Positions 48,575 to 60,500 of a stretch of 64,000 nucleotides of DNA are shown here, piece by piece. The notes below the pieces were generated by a model, which did no database searches, had not been told where the DNA came from, and was given only the letters and a program-made list of their open reading frames with translations. Position numbers and translations under genes: made by a program. The stretch's first letter is position 1; every line of letters starts with the position of its first letter. Source of the DNA: Anisakis pegreffii (Eukaryota; Nematoda; Chromadorea; Rhabditida; Anisakidae); assembly GCA_035041965.1 (NCBI GenBank), contig JAPYMA010000977.1, positions 1 to 64,000 on the forward strand, given 5' to 3'.

Positions 48575-50612
48575 ATGATTATTTTGTTAAAGATGTTTTG
48601 TTCGGTGGTGTTGCTCGTTTCTTCGATTGCAGTTCAAGTTTTTGCATTGGTAATTTTTGACTATTTCACTTGTATTTTCCTTCCTTATTCCATTAGAAAA
48701 CGCACTCAAATGAATTTTCTCAAATCTTTGATGCATCATCTACCCAAATGAATTCACTCGAACTGATGAATACCACTGAAATTGCAGCCTCGCGATACAG
48801 GCTCAGTGCTGACCGCACGATACGGTGACTTCAAAGAGGAGTGCTTCCCACGACCATCCGGTGGATGCAGTTGTAATATTAAAGATGCTCAAGGCAGACA
48901 ATCTGTGCAGTCGTTCAGTGACGATCAAGAGTGCAAAATACCCATTCATGGTTTGTTGTTAACACTTAACACCTGTAATTAATAATACCTGTAATTAATA
49001 CCTGTAATTACTTGCAATTAATACCTGCAATTAATACCTATAATTCAGATATGATCGAAACAGCGATCAAGAAGCAAGCAGTGAACGAAGAGATCAAAGA
49101 CAAATTCGGTGCATTCAAAGAGAACTGCTTCCCAAAACCCTCAGGAGGATGTAAATGCAACGAGAAGATACACGATAAAGAAGTTGTGCATGTCTATGAA
49201 AATGATGAAGATTGCAGGGTGAATGCACCCAGTTCTGCTCAAAGTATATATCAAATTTTTTAAAACTATACTTATACCCATCAATAACCAACTCAAAATA
49301 TTTACCACTTCAATCGCTTCATCTTCTGCTAATCCCAAACGCTTTAATGCTTTAATAACATCTTAACTGCCTATCGCTCTCTAATCACAACAGAAAACAA
49401 TTTCAGTCGAACTAAAAACAAGACTTAACAAACAGATACTCAATGAAGAACTACACCAAAAATTTGGTGATTTCAAAGAGAACTGCTTCCCGACTCCGTC
49501 GGGTGGGTGTAAATGCAATGAAGTTGATGAGGACGGCACTCAAATGGTTGCGTTTTATGACAATGTTACCGGATGTAAACTTAAATTATCCGATTCTATT
49601 CGAGGTATTATTATTATTTGCATACATCAGCACTCAGTGCTCTAACTGATACAGTAATTGTATAAGTGCATTACGCTTCATACCTCACTCAGTTAACTGC
49701 TTCGCTAACAAATCTAATTGCTAAAGAAATCGCTTTTCAAATGGATCATTAATGCCCTACGAGTTACTATTGTTCATTGATCAGAACAGGTTTCGATTGC
49801 AGAACAAACAGTGGAGAATAAGAAGAAGTTGAATGAGGAGATCAAGCAGAGATATGGATCATTCAAAGAGAACTGCTTCCCGAAGCCGTCCGGAGGGTGT
49901 CGGTGTAATGAGAAGGATGCGAACGGCAATGACATCGTGCACAAATACGATTCCGATGCTGAATGCAGAGTGGTTGTGGTGACTCAATAATCCTTAATCA
50001 ATTATCATTATCTTTTATCATAGACCCACTTTCATCTGCTGAAGTCAATTGTTCAGCACCTCAATCAAGTACAATAAAATAATGACCACAATACATTGAA
50101 TAACAAATAAAGCCAATGCCCAACTGCAGAGGAAGAAGCGTGCCACGAGCTCAGCTCATCGTCCCTCTCAGAATGTTCGTGACCCAGTTCGCGAACGAGC
50201 TCAAGCCAATTACGCTGCTGTCTTGAACGAGCTGAACGAGAAGTTCAAAGGCCTCAAAGAGGGCTGTTTCCCTCGTGTGAAAGGTACCCTCTCAAAACCA
50301 TGCGTATTTCTTTATCATTTCAAACTAAACCAAATCACCATTTATTATGAAACTAATTAATCACTGTCTTCACTCTCGTCATCTACCAGTAACCATTCAT
50401 AAGAATTCAAACAACTTATCAAATGACACAAAATCAAATGGGTATTCTTTTTCTCATTGTAAAAACAAAAACGATTCGTTCATTTAGGGTGTTTGTGTGT
50501 GATCGGTAAAGATAAGGATGGTCGTGAGATAACCGAGCGTCGAATGAAAGACAGGGACTGTAAATGCCAGCCGGGAGAGCGTGGTAAAGGCTGTCCTGTG
50601 AAAGGTGCTTAA
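48575..50612 (+). CDS. Secreted tandem-repeat Cys-rich protein with dibasic RKKR site (361 aa), unknown family
   Basis: Seven exons in phase: 48575-48649, 48788-48950, 49049-49243, 49407-49604, 49803-49978, 50130-50283 and 50488-50612. Exon 1 is a signal peptide (MIILLKMFCSVVLLVSS through FAL). Each of exons 2-5 encodes one module. The module has an amphipathic lead (for example NEEIKDKFGAFKEN), then CFPxPSGGCxCN, an acidic D/E-x-x-G turn and a final Cys after 18-20 residues, so four Cys per module. Exon 6 begins RKKRATSS (residues 270-273), a proprotein-convertase-like site. A divergent fifth module follows (GCFPRVKGCLC, then DRDCKCQPGERGKGCPVK). All internal junctions are phase 1 except the one before RKKR, which is phase 0. 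It probably acts outside the cell; I know no named domain for it. Confidence 0.8.
48960..49046. repeat. Short tandem repeats in the intron between modules 1 and 2
   Basis: ACCTGTAATTAAT-type units of about 17 bp repeat five or six times with small changes and run up to the acceptor at 49047-49048. Confidence 0.8.
49979..50129 (+). promoter_or_regulatory. Intron with in-frame stop and two AATAAA signals (possible alternative 3' end)
   Basis: If the donor after exon 5 is not used, the frame adds VTQ and stops at TAA 49988-49990. AATAAA follows at 50073-50078 and 50106-50111. This would give a secreted four-module form lacking the RKKR site and the fifth module. It is an inference from sequence only. 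Confidence 0.4.
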
Positions 50613-51107
50613 TTATCATATCAATGTCAGTGTACGATCACGCAATATCGTTGATGTTTTCTTCAACCAATGCACTTGCTTCAGTTTTTAACTGTAATTA
50701 CACTTATTGTTATCATTCAGTCTAAATCTAATTTCAATGAACTTTTTTTATAAAATATGTGTATGTATGCTATGAACACAACAAAACAACACCACAATCA
50801 GTTCATTGAATTTCTCGAATTCATTCACATCAGATGCAACCTTGACGACTACATCAGTATACAAATACCAACTACACAGTGATACAATCGATGATGGCAA
50901 TAATTCCATCGAAATTTATCCTCTTCAAAACCATCCAGCAGAATGACAACAGATCGAACACTGAAATTTTCCTTACTCATCACATAATCAATGATTTGCG
51001 AGTGATCATTAATGAAAATCGTTAAGAGATAAACAAATGAAACGATTTCATTAGTTCTGAAGAAGTTAGTGCTGAAGATCCAATGAATTTAGGTTTAATT
51101 TTGATTA
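50613..51107. other. Convergent 3' spacer between two secreted Cys-rich protein genes
   Basis: AT-rich with no ORF of interest. It holds the 3' UTRs of the repeat protein (+) and the chitin-binding-like gene (-). Confidence 0.5.
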
Positions 51108-52884
51108 CTATTCAAATCGAATGCTACAACGCTGATTAAAATGATGGAGCACCTCTGTCTGACAAACCGATAGTCCTGGACATATATAACTTTGTGCGCA
51201 TGAACTGATTGGTAGCGCGTTGTTGGTACATTTGCAGTTATTTGTTGATAGTGGCATTGGGAATGACTGGGGTGAGGGATTTTGAGGGGGTAATACAGGG
51301 CTAGGGTTGGGATTACGAGCGGTAGTACCTTGTACGTCTGAAATTTTAGTGATAGATAAGTGGTGATTCATTATTGCGTTGGTTCATAACGAATGTCAGT
51401 GCACGATTGAAGATAGTGAATTAATATTGGACCGATTCATGATGCAATCATAATGAATACCTGGATTCCAGACGCATAGCTGAATCTTGACATTGAAAGT
51501 GGTACCGGGGGAACAGGGCATTCTCTGCCACCTGCCACAATAATCAGTATTCGTTGACGGTTGACACTGCAGATAAGTGGTGTCACCTTTAGGATCTACG
51601 GCCAGAGGCTCGAGCATCCACGAGCATATTCCTTGATATTGTGCATTCTGAGCTGTCGTCACTCCACCTAAATGAGCAAATGATAGAGAGATGAAGTGGT
51701 GAGACATTGATAGAAAAAGGATGAGATTTTACCGAGTGGACAAACTTGTGGTTGAATTATCAGATGTGGTTCGACCGGTTGAGGACAGTAGTTCTGATTG
51801 GTTGATGTGATTTTGCATTGCTGAAATTATTATTTATCAGCCTTGATCACTACTGGATCAGCAGAAGAGTGAAAATTGATAAATAATGTAAATGGTTTGA
51901 AAAAATGAAGAAGATCGAACCGATTTTGAATGGAGACATATGCAGGCAGTTTGCGGACAGTCACATCCTGGCTTTGGTATTATGACAGAAGGGATTTGCG
52001 GTTGGGCATTCGAACAGATACAGTTAGGAGACACGGAGGGACACTGAGAACAAGTGGGGAGATTGATGTTTATCGAGGCGAGTGGCATATCTCGACGATA
52101 TCTTTGCTGCTGATTGGGAACTCGAATCGGTGAGAACACCTCACTTCCAGAGCACGTGCAGTTCTGCGTGTCTTCTGCGCAATCGCACGTTTGCTCACTC
52201 TGCCCGATTACGAACTAAATGTTCATTATTATGCTTAATTGCTATCATGAAATCACAACACCAACAGATACATCTAATAAACTTTACATGCCACTTGTCC
52301 GATTCTATTCCAGGACAAAACAAGCCATTGTTCTGGGCGATATCACTACAGGCTCGTAACCATTCGATAATCTCTTCAATTGATAAACACTTTCGCAGAG
52401 AAGCAACAAATACTGATTCTGGTGGGCATTCTCTCAGCATCCATACACCAATATCATTCCTGAAACAAATAAGAAAGAAATTAAATCAACTTTCATCAAA
52501 ACGAGTTAGAACAATAAAATGATCAACCAATAGGAATAAATCCGAGAGTGATAACCTATTGGTGACATTAGCATCATCTTGCTTGATGCATTCGATAAAT
52601 CTGGTTGGATCAGCAGTTGAACGTGGATATGAGGTTAGTTGACAGATGTCGCCGAGTACTGATTTCCAGTAAGTTGACGATTGCGGTTGTGTTTGCGTTG
52701 CATTCTCGATCGGTGTTTGCTGATCGCACACGACTGCAATGCACACCATTTTCACATCATCTGATTGATAGATCTTTTGATTGCGATCAAATCAAATAAT
52801 CAACTTTATCGAATTACCATGATTCCAATCAGTGAATGATGCAATGATGAATATAAGCCATATCGTTGATAAATGGCCAAGCAT
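51108..52884 (-). CDS. Secreted Cys-rich protein with chitin-binding-like module (415 aa)
   Basis: Seven exons in phase: 52818-52884, 52556-52760, 52288-52459, 51921-52199, 51733-51820, 51461-51667 and 51108-51337. The N terminus is a signal peptide (IWLIFIIASFTDW). Two or three Cys-containing segments follow. A Cys-dense linker (SEQTCDCAEDTQNCTCSG, then CDCPQTACIC) separates them and holds a basic YRRD site. Exon 6 contains YQGICSWML, a run to TTYLQCQPS, DYCGRWQRMPCSPGTTFNVK and LCVWNP, which resembles a peritrophin/CBM14-type chitin-binding module by its Cys and aromatic spacing. A Pro-rich spacer and a six-Cys end close the protein. It may be a cuticle, eggshell or gut-lining protein. The domain call is by pattern only. 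Confidence 0.75.
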
Positions 52885-54633
52885 GTTGCCGAATCGATGA
52901 AATGCCAATCAGTTACACCGATTCAACCAGGCACACTGAATCTGTCCGAAACAGATTCTGGGCTTATATAAAGCACATTCAACAAACAAACTGAACTAGA
53001 CATTCTAATCACCTGGATGACAGATTTACTCTTGATAATGTTTTTGACGATTCTTTTGTGTTGTTTGCTCTAATCACTACTCATTTTCTAAATAAAAATT
53101 GCTTTTTATCAATTAAAAAACCCATGTTGTGCATACCACCAACACAACAATTCATTCAGATCATCAACCAAACTCATCTAGTTATGTCCCTTCTCCCGTA
53201 AACCTCATACATTCACCTCTTCATAGATAAATATTTGCAATCGCCTTCAACAGTTCTCGAATCAAGCAGTTCATATGATTAATATAGGCAGCAATAAGTG
53301 CCTCTCTTTCAATATCATAGATAAACAGTACAAGTTTAATGTATGCAAATACACAAAAACACAACTTAAGAATTCATTTTAACAATGTTCATTCGGGTAT
53401 TTATATGTAGAGATATTTTTATGAAGAACATTGCAAGAAGGATAATAATTGATGCGATATCATAGCAGTATCTTGTATCCGAACCGAACAATTCACGTTA
53501 TCGCATGCTTCAGAAAGCCACTTCCCTCTTCAATTAAATATTCTGATTTTGAATTTAAGGGGAATTCAAATGAACGATTCGATCACTTTATATGTTGAGA
53601 TGGAATATGTGCAAGCGAATGTTAGTCTTAATGAGATCTGATAGAAAAGCGATGAAATAACCTCAGAAGTAAACTGATAATGCTGTCGATGTGATTTCTG
53701 TCCGGGCTAATAAGGTACTAAAAGAGGTGCGTGAACTAAATGCCCAAATAAGTCATTGATTAATTTATAATCATGGAACATTCCGTGACCACAATCGTGT
53801 CACATCGCGACTAATGATAAGCCGAACATGCGCATTAACCGATTATGGCCATTTCTTTCAAGGCTGATATATCTATTGTTGGTCACTTGATATTGCTAAT
53901 ACATCAGAACATTTCATTCTATCTGACTGCATTTGTATGAAAACAGTGATATTGATAATAATAAATTAACAAAACTGAAGGGGATCTAACTATTGAAGGA
54001 TCTGAAGGGGATCTATTAACTATTGTTCCCTTCAGTTAATCGAGTTCCAGTAACCCAACTTGTTGCCGTTTAAAAGTAATTTGAAGTTGAGAAACTGATG
54101 TAAGATCTGATCACAGATCTGTGATCTGTACTGCTATCTCATGTCAATGTGACTATCATCAGTAATGTCAATATCGATAATAACCACTTCTAAGTAACTT
54201 CAACACCGATTCACATCTCGTTCCTCTTCTTAAACATTCATTATGTCGTATCATTTTAATGATCACTCAACTGTTTTAAACACAGCCATTATCTGTTCTA
54301 TCAGACTGTACCATCAGACACGGCAAATGTCTCAAAGTCTACGACCCATCTCCATAAACTATTTCAATGCAAACACCTCATACTGCAGTGCAACAACACC
54401 TTCATCATATCGAACTCTTTATTCAATCAACGATCAATTTACATAAATGAATCTACATGAGCGATCATATCACAAATATTAACTCGTTTCATATCTTAAA
54501 TACAATTAAGCAAAATTATAAATACAACACAGCAAAATGATCGAGCAATAAAATGAAATTGCACATATATTACCATCAAATTCTTCGCAAAGCAACGCTA
54601 TCGATAACCCGAACCACGATCCAAACAAACCCA
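52885..54633. other. Intergenic stretch, no supported gene
   Basis: It is AT-rich. GAAGGGGATCTA and GGATCTGAAGGGGATCTATTAACTATTG repeat locally at 53979-54021, and there are two short palindromes around GATCTGTGATCTGT (54110-54130). A plus-strand frame at 54243-54446 has no features of a gene. Confidence 0.4.
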
Positions 54634-57074
54634 TCAAGAGTGCGATTGAATCGAGTGGAACGAGTCATAAATTTGCTTAATTGCACAACTGCTGAGTGCA
54701 TCAAGCAATCGAACAAATCCGGTATCTCGTGGCCGTTCCAAGCCTCGCTTGATTCGTTTCTTCATGATCGACACGAACTCTTTGTTCGACAGCTGACCAT
54801 CCTTAAACAAATCAAAAATCATTCATCTCACAATATGACAATAGCAAATAATCGCATAGCCATAATCAATCAATAACCTGATTATCATCAAAAAGTGTGA
54901 TCACGATATCGATCACATGATCCGATATCTCCCTGCCAACGATTCTCGTCGATAAACTCTTCAACACGTCGTGGTCTATCGATACTCCAGCCATGTGATA
55001 ATAGTGTAGTGCCACGTCTATATCTTCCATATTATACAAAAAACAGAAGAACGCTTCCACCTCGTCCAGCGTTACTCCCTTAGTCAAATATCAATAAAAA
55101 TAACAACATTAATAATAAATGGTAATTAATAATAACAATGATAATAATAACCTTACCTTCCTCTCTTTGGAATGCGCACCATACCGTTTCTTGACTCGTT
55201 TGAGTAATCTTCGTCTCTTCTGTTCAGGTAAACACGAATGCACCAATAAGAGATCAGCGAATGACACTTCTGTGATATATCCCAAAGGCATCGATTCCTC
55301 ATCACGACGTTCACATTCTATTCTCAATATATCTCGATGCAGATGTGCCTTAATTCGTTATAATTTTAATAAATAACAATCAACATCATACACCTGAAGC
55401 AGTGAACAAACCAACCTGAAAGAGCATAAATTTGTCGAGAGAGGCCTCCTCGTTTTCGTCGGGTCCGAAGAAATACTTGGATAATGATGAATTGATCTGT
55501 TTCTTTGCACACAACCCGAGAGATACATGATCACGGTGGCGCGACGCCACTGTCGTTTGAGCCATTATCAATTCATAAAACATAAAATCAAGTTCATTTT
55601 CATACTAGTAAACAACAGTACATAGAGTACAATTAACCATTAACAGCAGACCTGAGCATGTTCGAACTCTTTCTTGTCAAGTTTTCCATTTGCATTCTTA
55701 TCAAAAATTTTTAACGCCAATTCCAGATCTTTCGGTGATGCTACAATTAAAATAGTTTTCGTGGCACTCATCAAAACAATAACAATAGTCACTGAACAGC
55801 ATTTACGACAACAAATCGACGATCAATAATAAGAAAAGAAACCTACTTGACAAGAGAGTTAGTAAAAATATATAATCACTGAAACTGATCAACCCTCTCA
55901 CATCCAACTTTGCAAATACACTATCCGGATGCGCAAATTCACTTTTGTCATTCTGAAATTGCTCTCAATAACACAAACGAATGCACAACAATTAAAGCAG
56001 CAAAAGCAAACAAAAAACACTCACCTCCGGATCATAAACTTTGAATTGATCCAAGCCAAGATTTCGTGGCTGCATTACACCAGGTGTCAATGACCTCACA
56101 AAATCTTCAGGTGTCATATAAACATCAAACGGTTTTGATGATCCATCTTCGTTCAATATCTTAATTCGTTTATTTTACATATGAAACAAAACAACACTGT
56201 AATGATTTCGAAGATTCGGCGTAATGAAAACAATAAAAGTAACCTTCAAAGTAGCAAAATACCGAAATATTTTATCAGGAGTGGAATACGTTCTGATTCT
56301 ATTTTCATACTCTATAATACGCCTGTCTCTGAAGCCATTTTTCTTCTTTTTTTTCTTCTTCTGCTTATCATCATCATCACTAAGTTCGCCATTATTGATC
56401 AATCCATTCTCCTCGGATTCTTCAGCCCTGATCGTCGCCGCTTCTGGGCGAAATTTAGCACCGATATGACGAGCGTATTTCATAAAACTGTAAAATTCAT
56501 TCAACCACTTAATCATCCCAGGCAATCTGACCATATTTATCGCCACTAATTTATTCAACAAAGACAATCAGATCAGCTGAAACAAACCCCTCGAAATCGA
56601 TCATCAAAAGAATCATCCCACTCAGCACCAGTGCGTAATTCCACCAATACAATTTCCTCAACGGTTGCCATATGTACGGTCTGTTCGGATATATATGATT
56701 TGCAAAATCCGAATAGCCACGTCCTGCGCTACGATCCGTGTAATGAAAGACGTCTTCTTTCTTCCTCCTTTTATTTCCTGAACCATTCTCCAACTCAAAA
56801 ATATGATCGTTAAAAACACACAATAGTACCTAATCAAGTGTTTTCGACTGATGAATTAATGAAGTAAGATTAAAATGAACCCACCAAAAATAGTGTACTC
56901 GAATGGATTCTCCTCTTTCTTATCTTCGTTCCGTTTAACGATCTCCTTCTGGACATCCTCAGCCCGTCGAACACCACTGCCCCGATCGTAACATCGATTC
57001 GACGATATCAGCGGTAAATTCGATCGAATTCGTTTACAATTATTCACAATTAATGAACATCTTCGTTGCATCAT
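54634..57074 (-). CDS. MICU1: Mitochondrial calcium uptake protein 1 (MICU1)
   Basis: Ten exons in phase give 567 aa: 56885-57074, 56588-56777, 56244-56487, 56025-56159, 55847-55952, 55652-55740, 55416-55604, 55157-55348, 54878-55078 and 54634-54801. The N terminus is Arg/Ser-rich like a mitochondrial presequence, and a TM-like segment lies in exon 2 ([18 protein letters not shown]). A long Lys run precedes [20 protein letters not shown] and [12 protein letters not shown], the MICU1 signature. EF-hand 1 is [16 protein letters not shown]-hand 2 is [13 protein letters not shown], interrupted by the last intron. Both have position-12 Glu. The Cys in LSSCAIKQ aligns with the Cys that joins MICU1 to MICU2 in mammals. 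It gates the inner-membrane uniporter from the intermembrane space. It is divergent from DDX54. Confidence 0.95.
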
Positions 57075-57505
57075 CCTACTGTTCGACCCACTCAGATATA
57101 TCAATGCTTCATCAAAATATCAAGTTAGAAACGAATCAAGACAATGCATCCTATCATTCAACACAACGCTTCGTCTGAATATAACAATGGGCGTGCACCA
57201 AAGCAGCATGAAGATAAAGAGAGAGGTTTTCACACCTCTCGAAGCATAAGAGAAGCATGTAAAAGAAGTTTTCACATCTCTCTAACCACGTAAAAGAAAG
57301 GCATCTATTTGCGAAGGAGAGAGAAACCACAGTGGATCTGTATTATTTCGAATCATGCATACACACGAGCGAGTTTTGGCAGTATACCCTAAGCATCCAT
57401 AGTTGACGTTAATTGATGAGCAGTGGAGGAGGTATTGATGTGGATTATTTGATGTTATGCAGTTATAGTTATACTAAATTGAATAGCTGAAATTTAGTTT
57501 TCGAA
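57075..57505. promoter_or_regulatory. Bidirectional promoter region of MICU1 and DDX54
   Basis: Only about 430 bp separate the two start codons. It contains GAGAGAGGTTTTCACACCTCTC (57219-57240), an inverted GAGAGG/CCTCTC pair, and a second, similar AAGTTTTCACATCTCTC at about 57266-57283. These repeated motifs could be shared regulatory sites. Confidence 0.4.
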
Positions 57506-60500
57506 ATGGAATCGGATGCAGAAGAGGTGAATTATAATGATTTGATGTTGGCTCGAAATCGGAAGCAACTCAAAGCTGGAGGATGGCAAGCTATTGGTTA
57601 GTGTTTCACACTCGTATTTATTCCTCTTGATTTCATTGTTCAATTTAAGAATTTCCACATTTGATTCAGTCTTTCAATATGTGTTGTTACTCGTCATTGC
57701 ATTTAAATCCACATTAACAAAACACTCCTTCAAAGAAGACAATATAAACATGATTATTCCAGGACTGGATCACAGTATTTTCAAGGGAATTCAAAAGAAA
57801 GGTTATCGTCAGCCAACACCCATTCAACGTAAAGCTATTCCTTTGATTGTTGATGGAAAAGGTTGGTTGCTTCTATTCCATTCATCTTCTTCGTTCCCTT
57901 TCCCAGTCAGTTCTTTTCATAAACACTGAACATGTTCATATCAAGCAACTACATCTAATAGAATCAGCTGTAACTCTAAAATAAGATGAATGAAATTCAG
58001 ATGTGGTTGGGATGTCACGTACAGGTAGTGGTAAAACAGCAGCGTTTGTTATACCGCTTTTACAAAAATTGAAGGGACGTGAAATGAATGGAAGTCGTGC
58101 TCTTTTGGTTGCACCTACTCGTGAAATTGCTTGTCAAACTTTTAAAGTTGTCAAAGAGGTGACTTATTTCATTCATTTTGTATATTATACCTTTTGTATT
58201 TTTTAGTTATTATCGAGTTCATTCCAAAATTGTGATTATTTGGAGGAACTCAAGAAGGGACATCAACGTATAGGACAGATCGACTAATGGTGATTGTCTT
58301 CATTCATTTCATTTTTCAAAAATATTCGTTTCAGTTGGGCCGATTCACTGGTTTAAGATGTGGTTTACTGGTTGGTGGCGACAGCATTGAAGAGCAGTTC
58401 TCCGTGGTTCATCAAAAACCTGATATGTACGCTGTTTTCTTTTTTTTTTGGAGGAACTCGAGAAGATGTTCAGATATTCATTAGAGCATTTAGTGAAGTG
58501 AATGCTCATAATAATCGTTCAAAGCCATTCCAGAATAATAGCGACACCAGGTCGATTGCTGCATTTGTTGATCGAAATGAATTTGAAGTTGTTGACGATT
58601 CAATATGTGGTTTTCGATGAAGCTGATCGCTTGTTTGAGATGGGATTTGCGGAGCAACTTCATGTTCGTTCTTATTCTTCTGAATTGAATCATATATGTG
58701 GTGTGTTTAATCATATACTTGTTACTATTGCAGGAAATCATCAAAAAACTACCAGAAAATAGACAAACCTTACTCTTCTCAGCAACTCTACCGAAAATGT
58801 TGGTTGACTTCGCAAAGGCCGGTCTAACTGATCCTGTGCTCGGTTTGTTCGTTTATGTATTCATTTCAAATGCGTATTTTCAAATTATATGAACAACCTG
58901 AATAATGTTTAAATAAGTACACACTTCCATGAATGATTCATTGGGAATGTTAATAAGTTTTAAATTTAAGTGCGACTGGATGTAGACGAGAAGATAAGTG
59001 ATAAGCTATCGATGGTATTTGTGGTGTGTCGTTCCGATGACAAGATGGCAGCGCTGTTGAATCTGGTTCGGATGTTAGTGTCAAAGCACGAACAAACAAT
59101 TGTGTTTTGTGCAACGATGAAACATGTCGAATATGTCGCGTTAATCATGCAAATGGCACGTATCGATTGTGTCGTCTTGTACAGTCAGTTGGATGCTACG
59201 GCCAGGAAAATGAACATCGAGAAGTGAGTTGTGTTATTGACTTGATCAAGTTAACGCATATGTTCAAAGGACCGTCACATCGGTGGTTCGGACTTATTAT
59301 TCGGGCATATGTACACACCTTTATGATATGATGCAAATATATGATGATGATAATGATAGATTCCGAACCAAGAAGTGTTCGGTGCTGGTCGTAACGGATG
59401 TGGCCGCACGTGGTGTTGATATTCCCTTACTGGATAACGCTATCAACTTTCATTTTCCGTGTAAACCGAAACTGTTTGTGCATCGTGTTGGTATGTCGAC
59501 ATTTATTATTGAGCCAATCTCATTCAGTTTCATCATACTAAAATCTGTTGTTAAAATTAAGGTCGAGTTGCGCGTGCAGGTCACTCAGGTAAAGCGTTTA
59601 GTCTGATCGGTACTGACGAAATACCGTACCTGGCTGATCTATTCCTCTTTCTTGGAAGACCCATTCGGTTCGCTGATGCGACTTCTGTCTATAAAGGTAT
59701 CATTAGATTATATCTCTGTTTCATTCGTGATCATTAGTATAGTTTATCTGCTTCAGAAGATGAGCCATTGGTTGGTCGATTTCCAGAGGAGCTGATTGAT
59801 TTGGAAACCGATTTCTTGAAGAGTATTCACGATAACTGTGAGGATTTGGTGAGTTTTGATTTTATTCCGTCGACTAGATTGGTCTTGTTGAATTAAGTGG
59901 CAGTTATATGAAGGTTTGTGTATAATGATGTGTCTTGAATTTGATCGTTATAAATCAGTGGATCGTTCAGAATGATTTGCGACAGAAATCAGAGAACGCG
60001 AATAGTAAATACAACCGAACCCGTTCCCAGCCCTCATCCGAATCTGTTCGTCGAACAAAAACTCAGCTTCGCGCTGCCATCTCATCCGCCTCCATACACC
60101 CGTTCTTCACTAACGGCAATAATAACACCGAAGAGGAACAGAAACGACAGCATCTCATTCATCAATTACACAATTTTAAACCAAATACGGTTTGTTTTGA
60201 TTGCGATTGCCTTGTTTGATGGTCAGGCATATACTTGATATGAATTCAAAACGTTCGTTCATTTCAGACAATATTCGAAATTCATAGTGGAAGTAAAGCA
60301 CACTCGGCAAGTATCATGAAGGAAAAACGAAGAGTTCACCAGAAATATCTGTTGAATAATAATGGTAATGAAGCTGACATAACCGCTGGTAAATCACAAC
60401 AAAGTGACGTTCCTGCAGCAGTTGTGGATAACGAGAAGAATGCAGAATGGAATGACGATAAAATGGTAAAGTATTCAAGTTTTAATGTGAAATGCCACCG

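Noticed and set aside
56181..56549. 122-codon plus-strand frame and overlapping poly-Phe frame opposite MICU1
   Set aside because: Both are antisense shadows of the Lys-rich MICU1 exon; the poly-Phe run is simply the complement of AAG codons.
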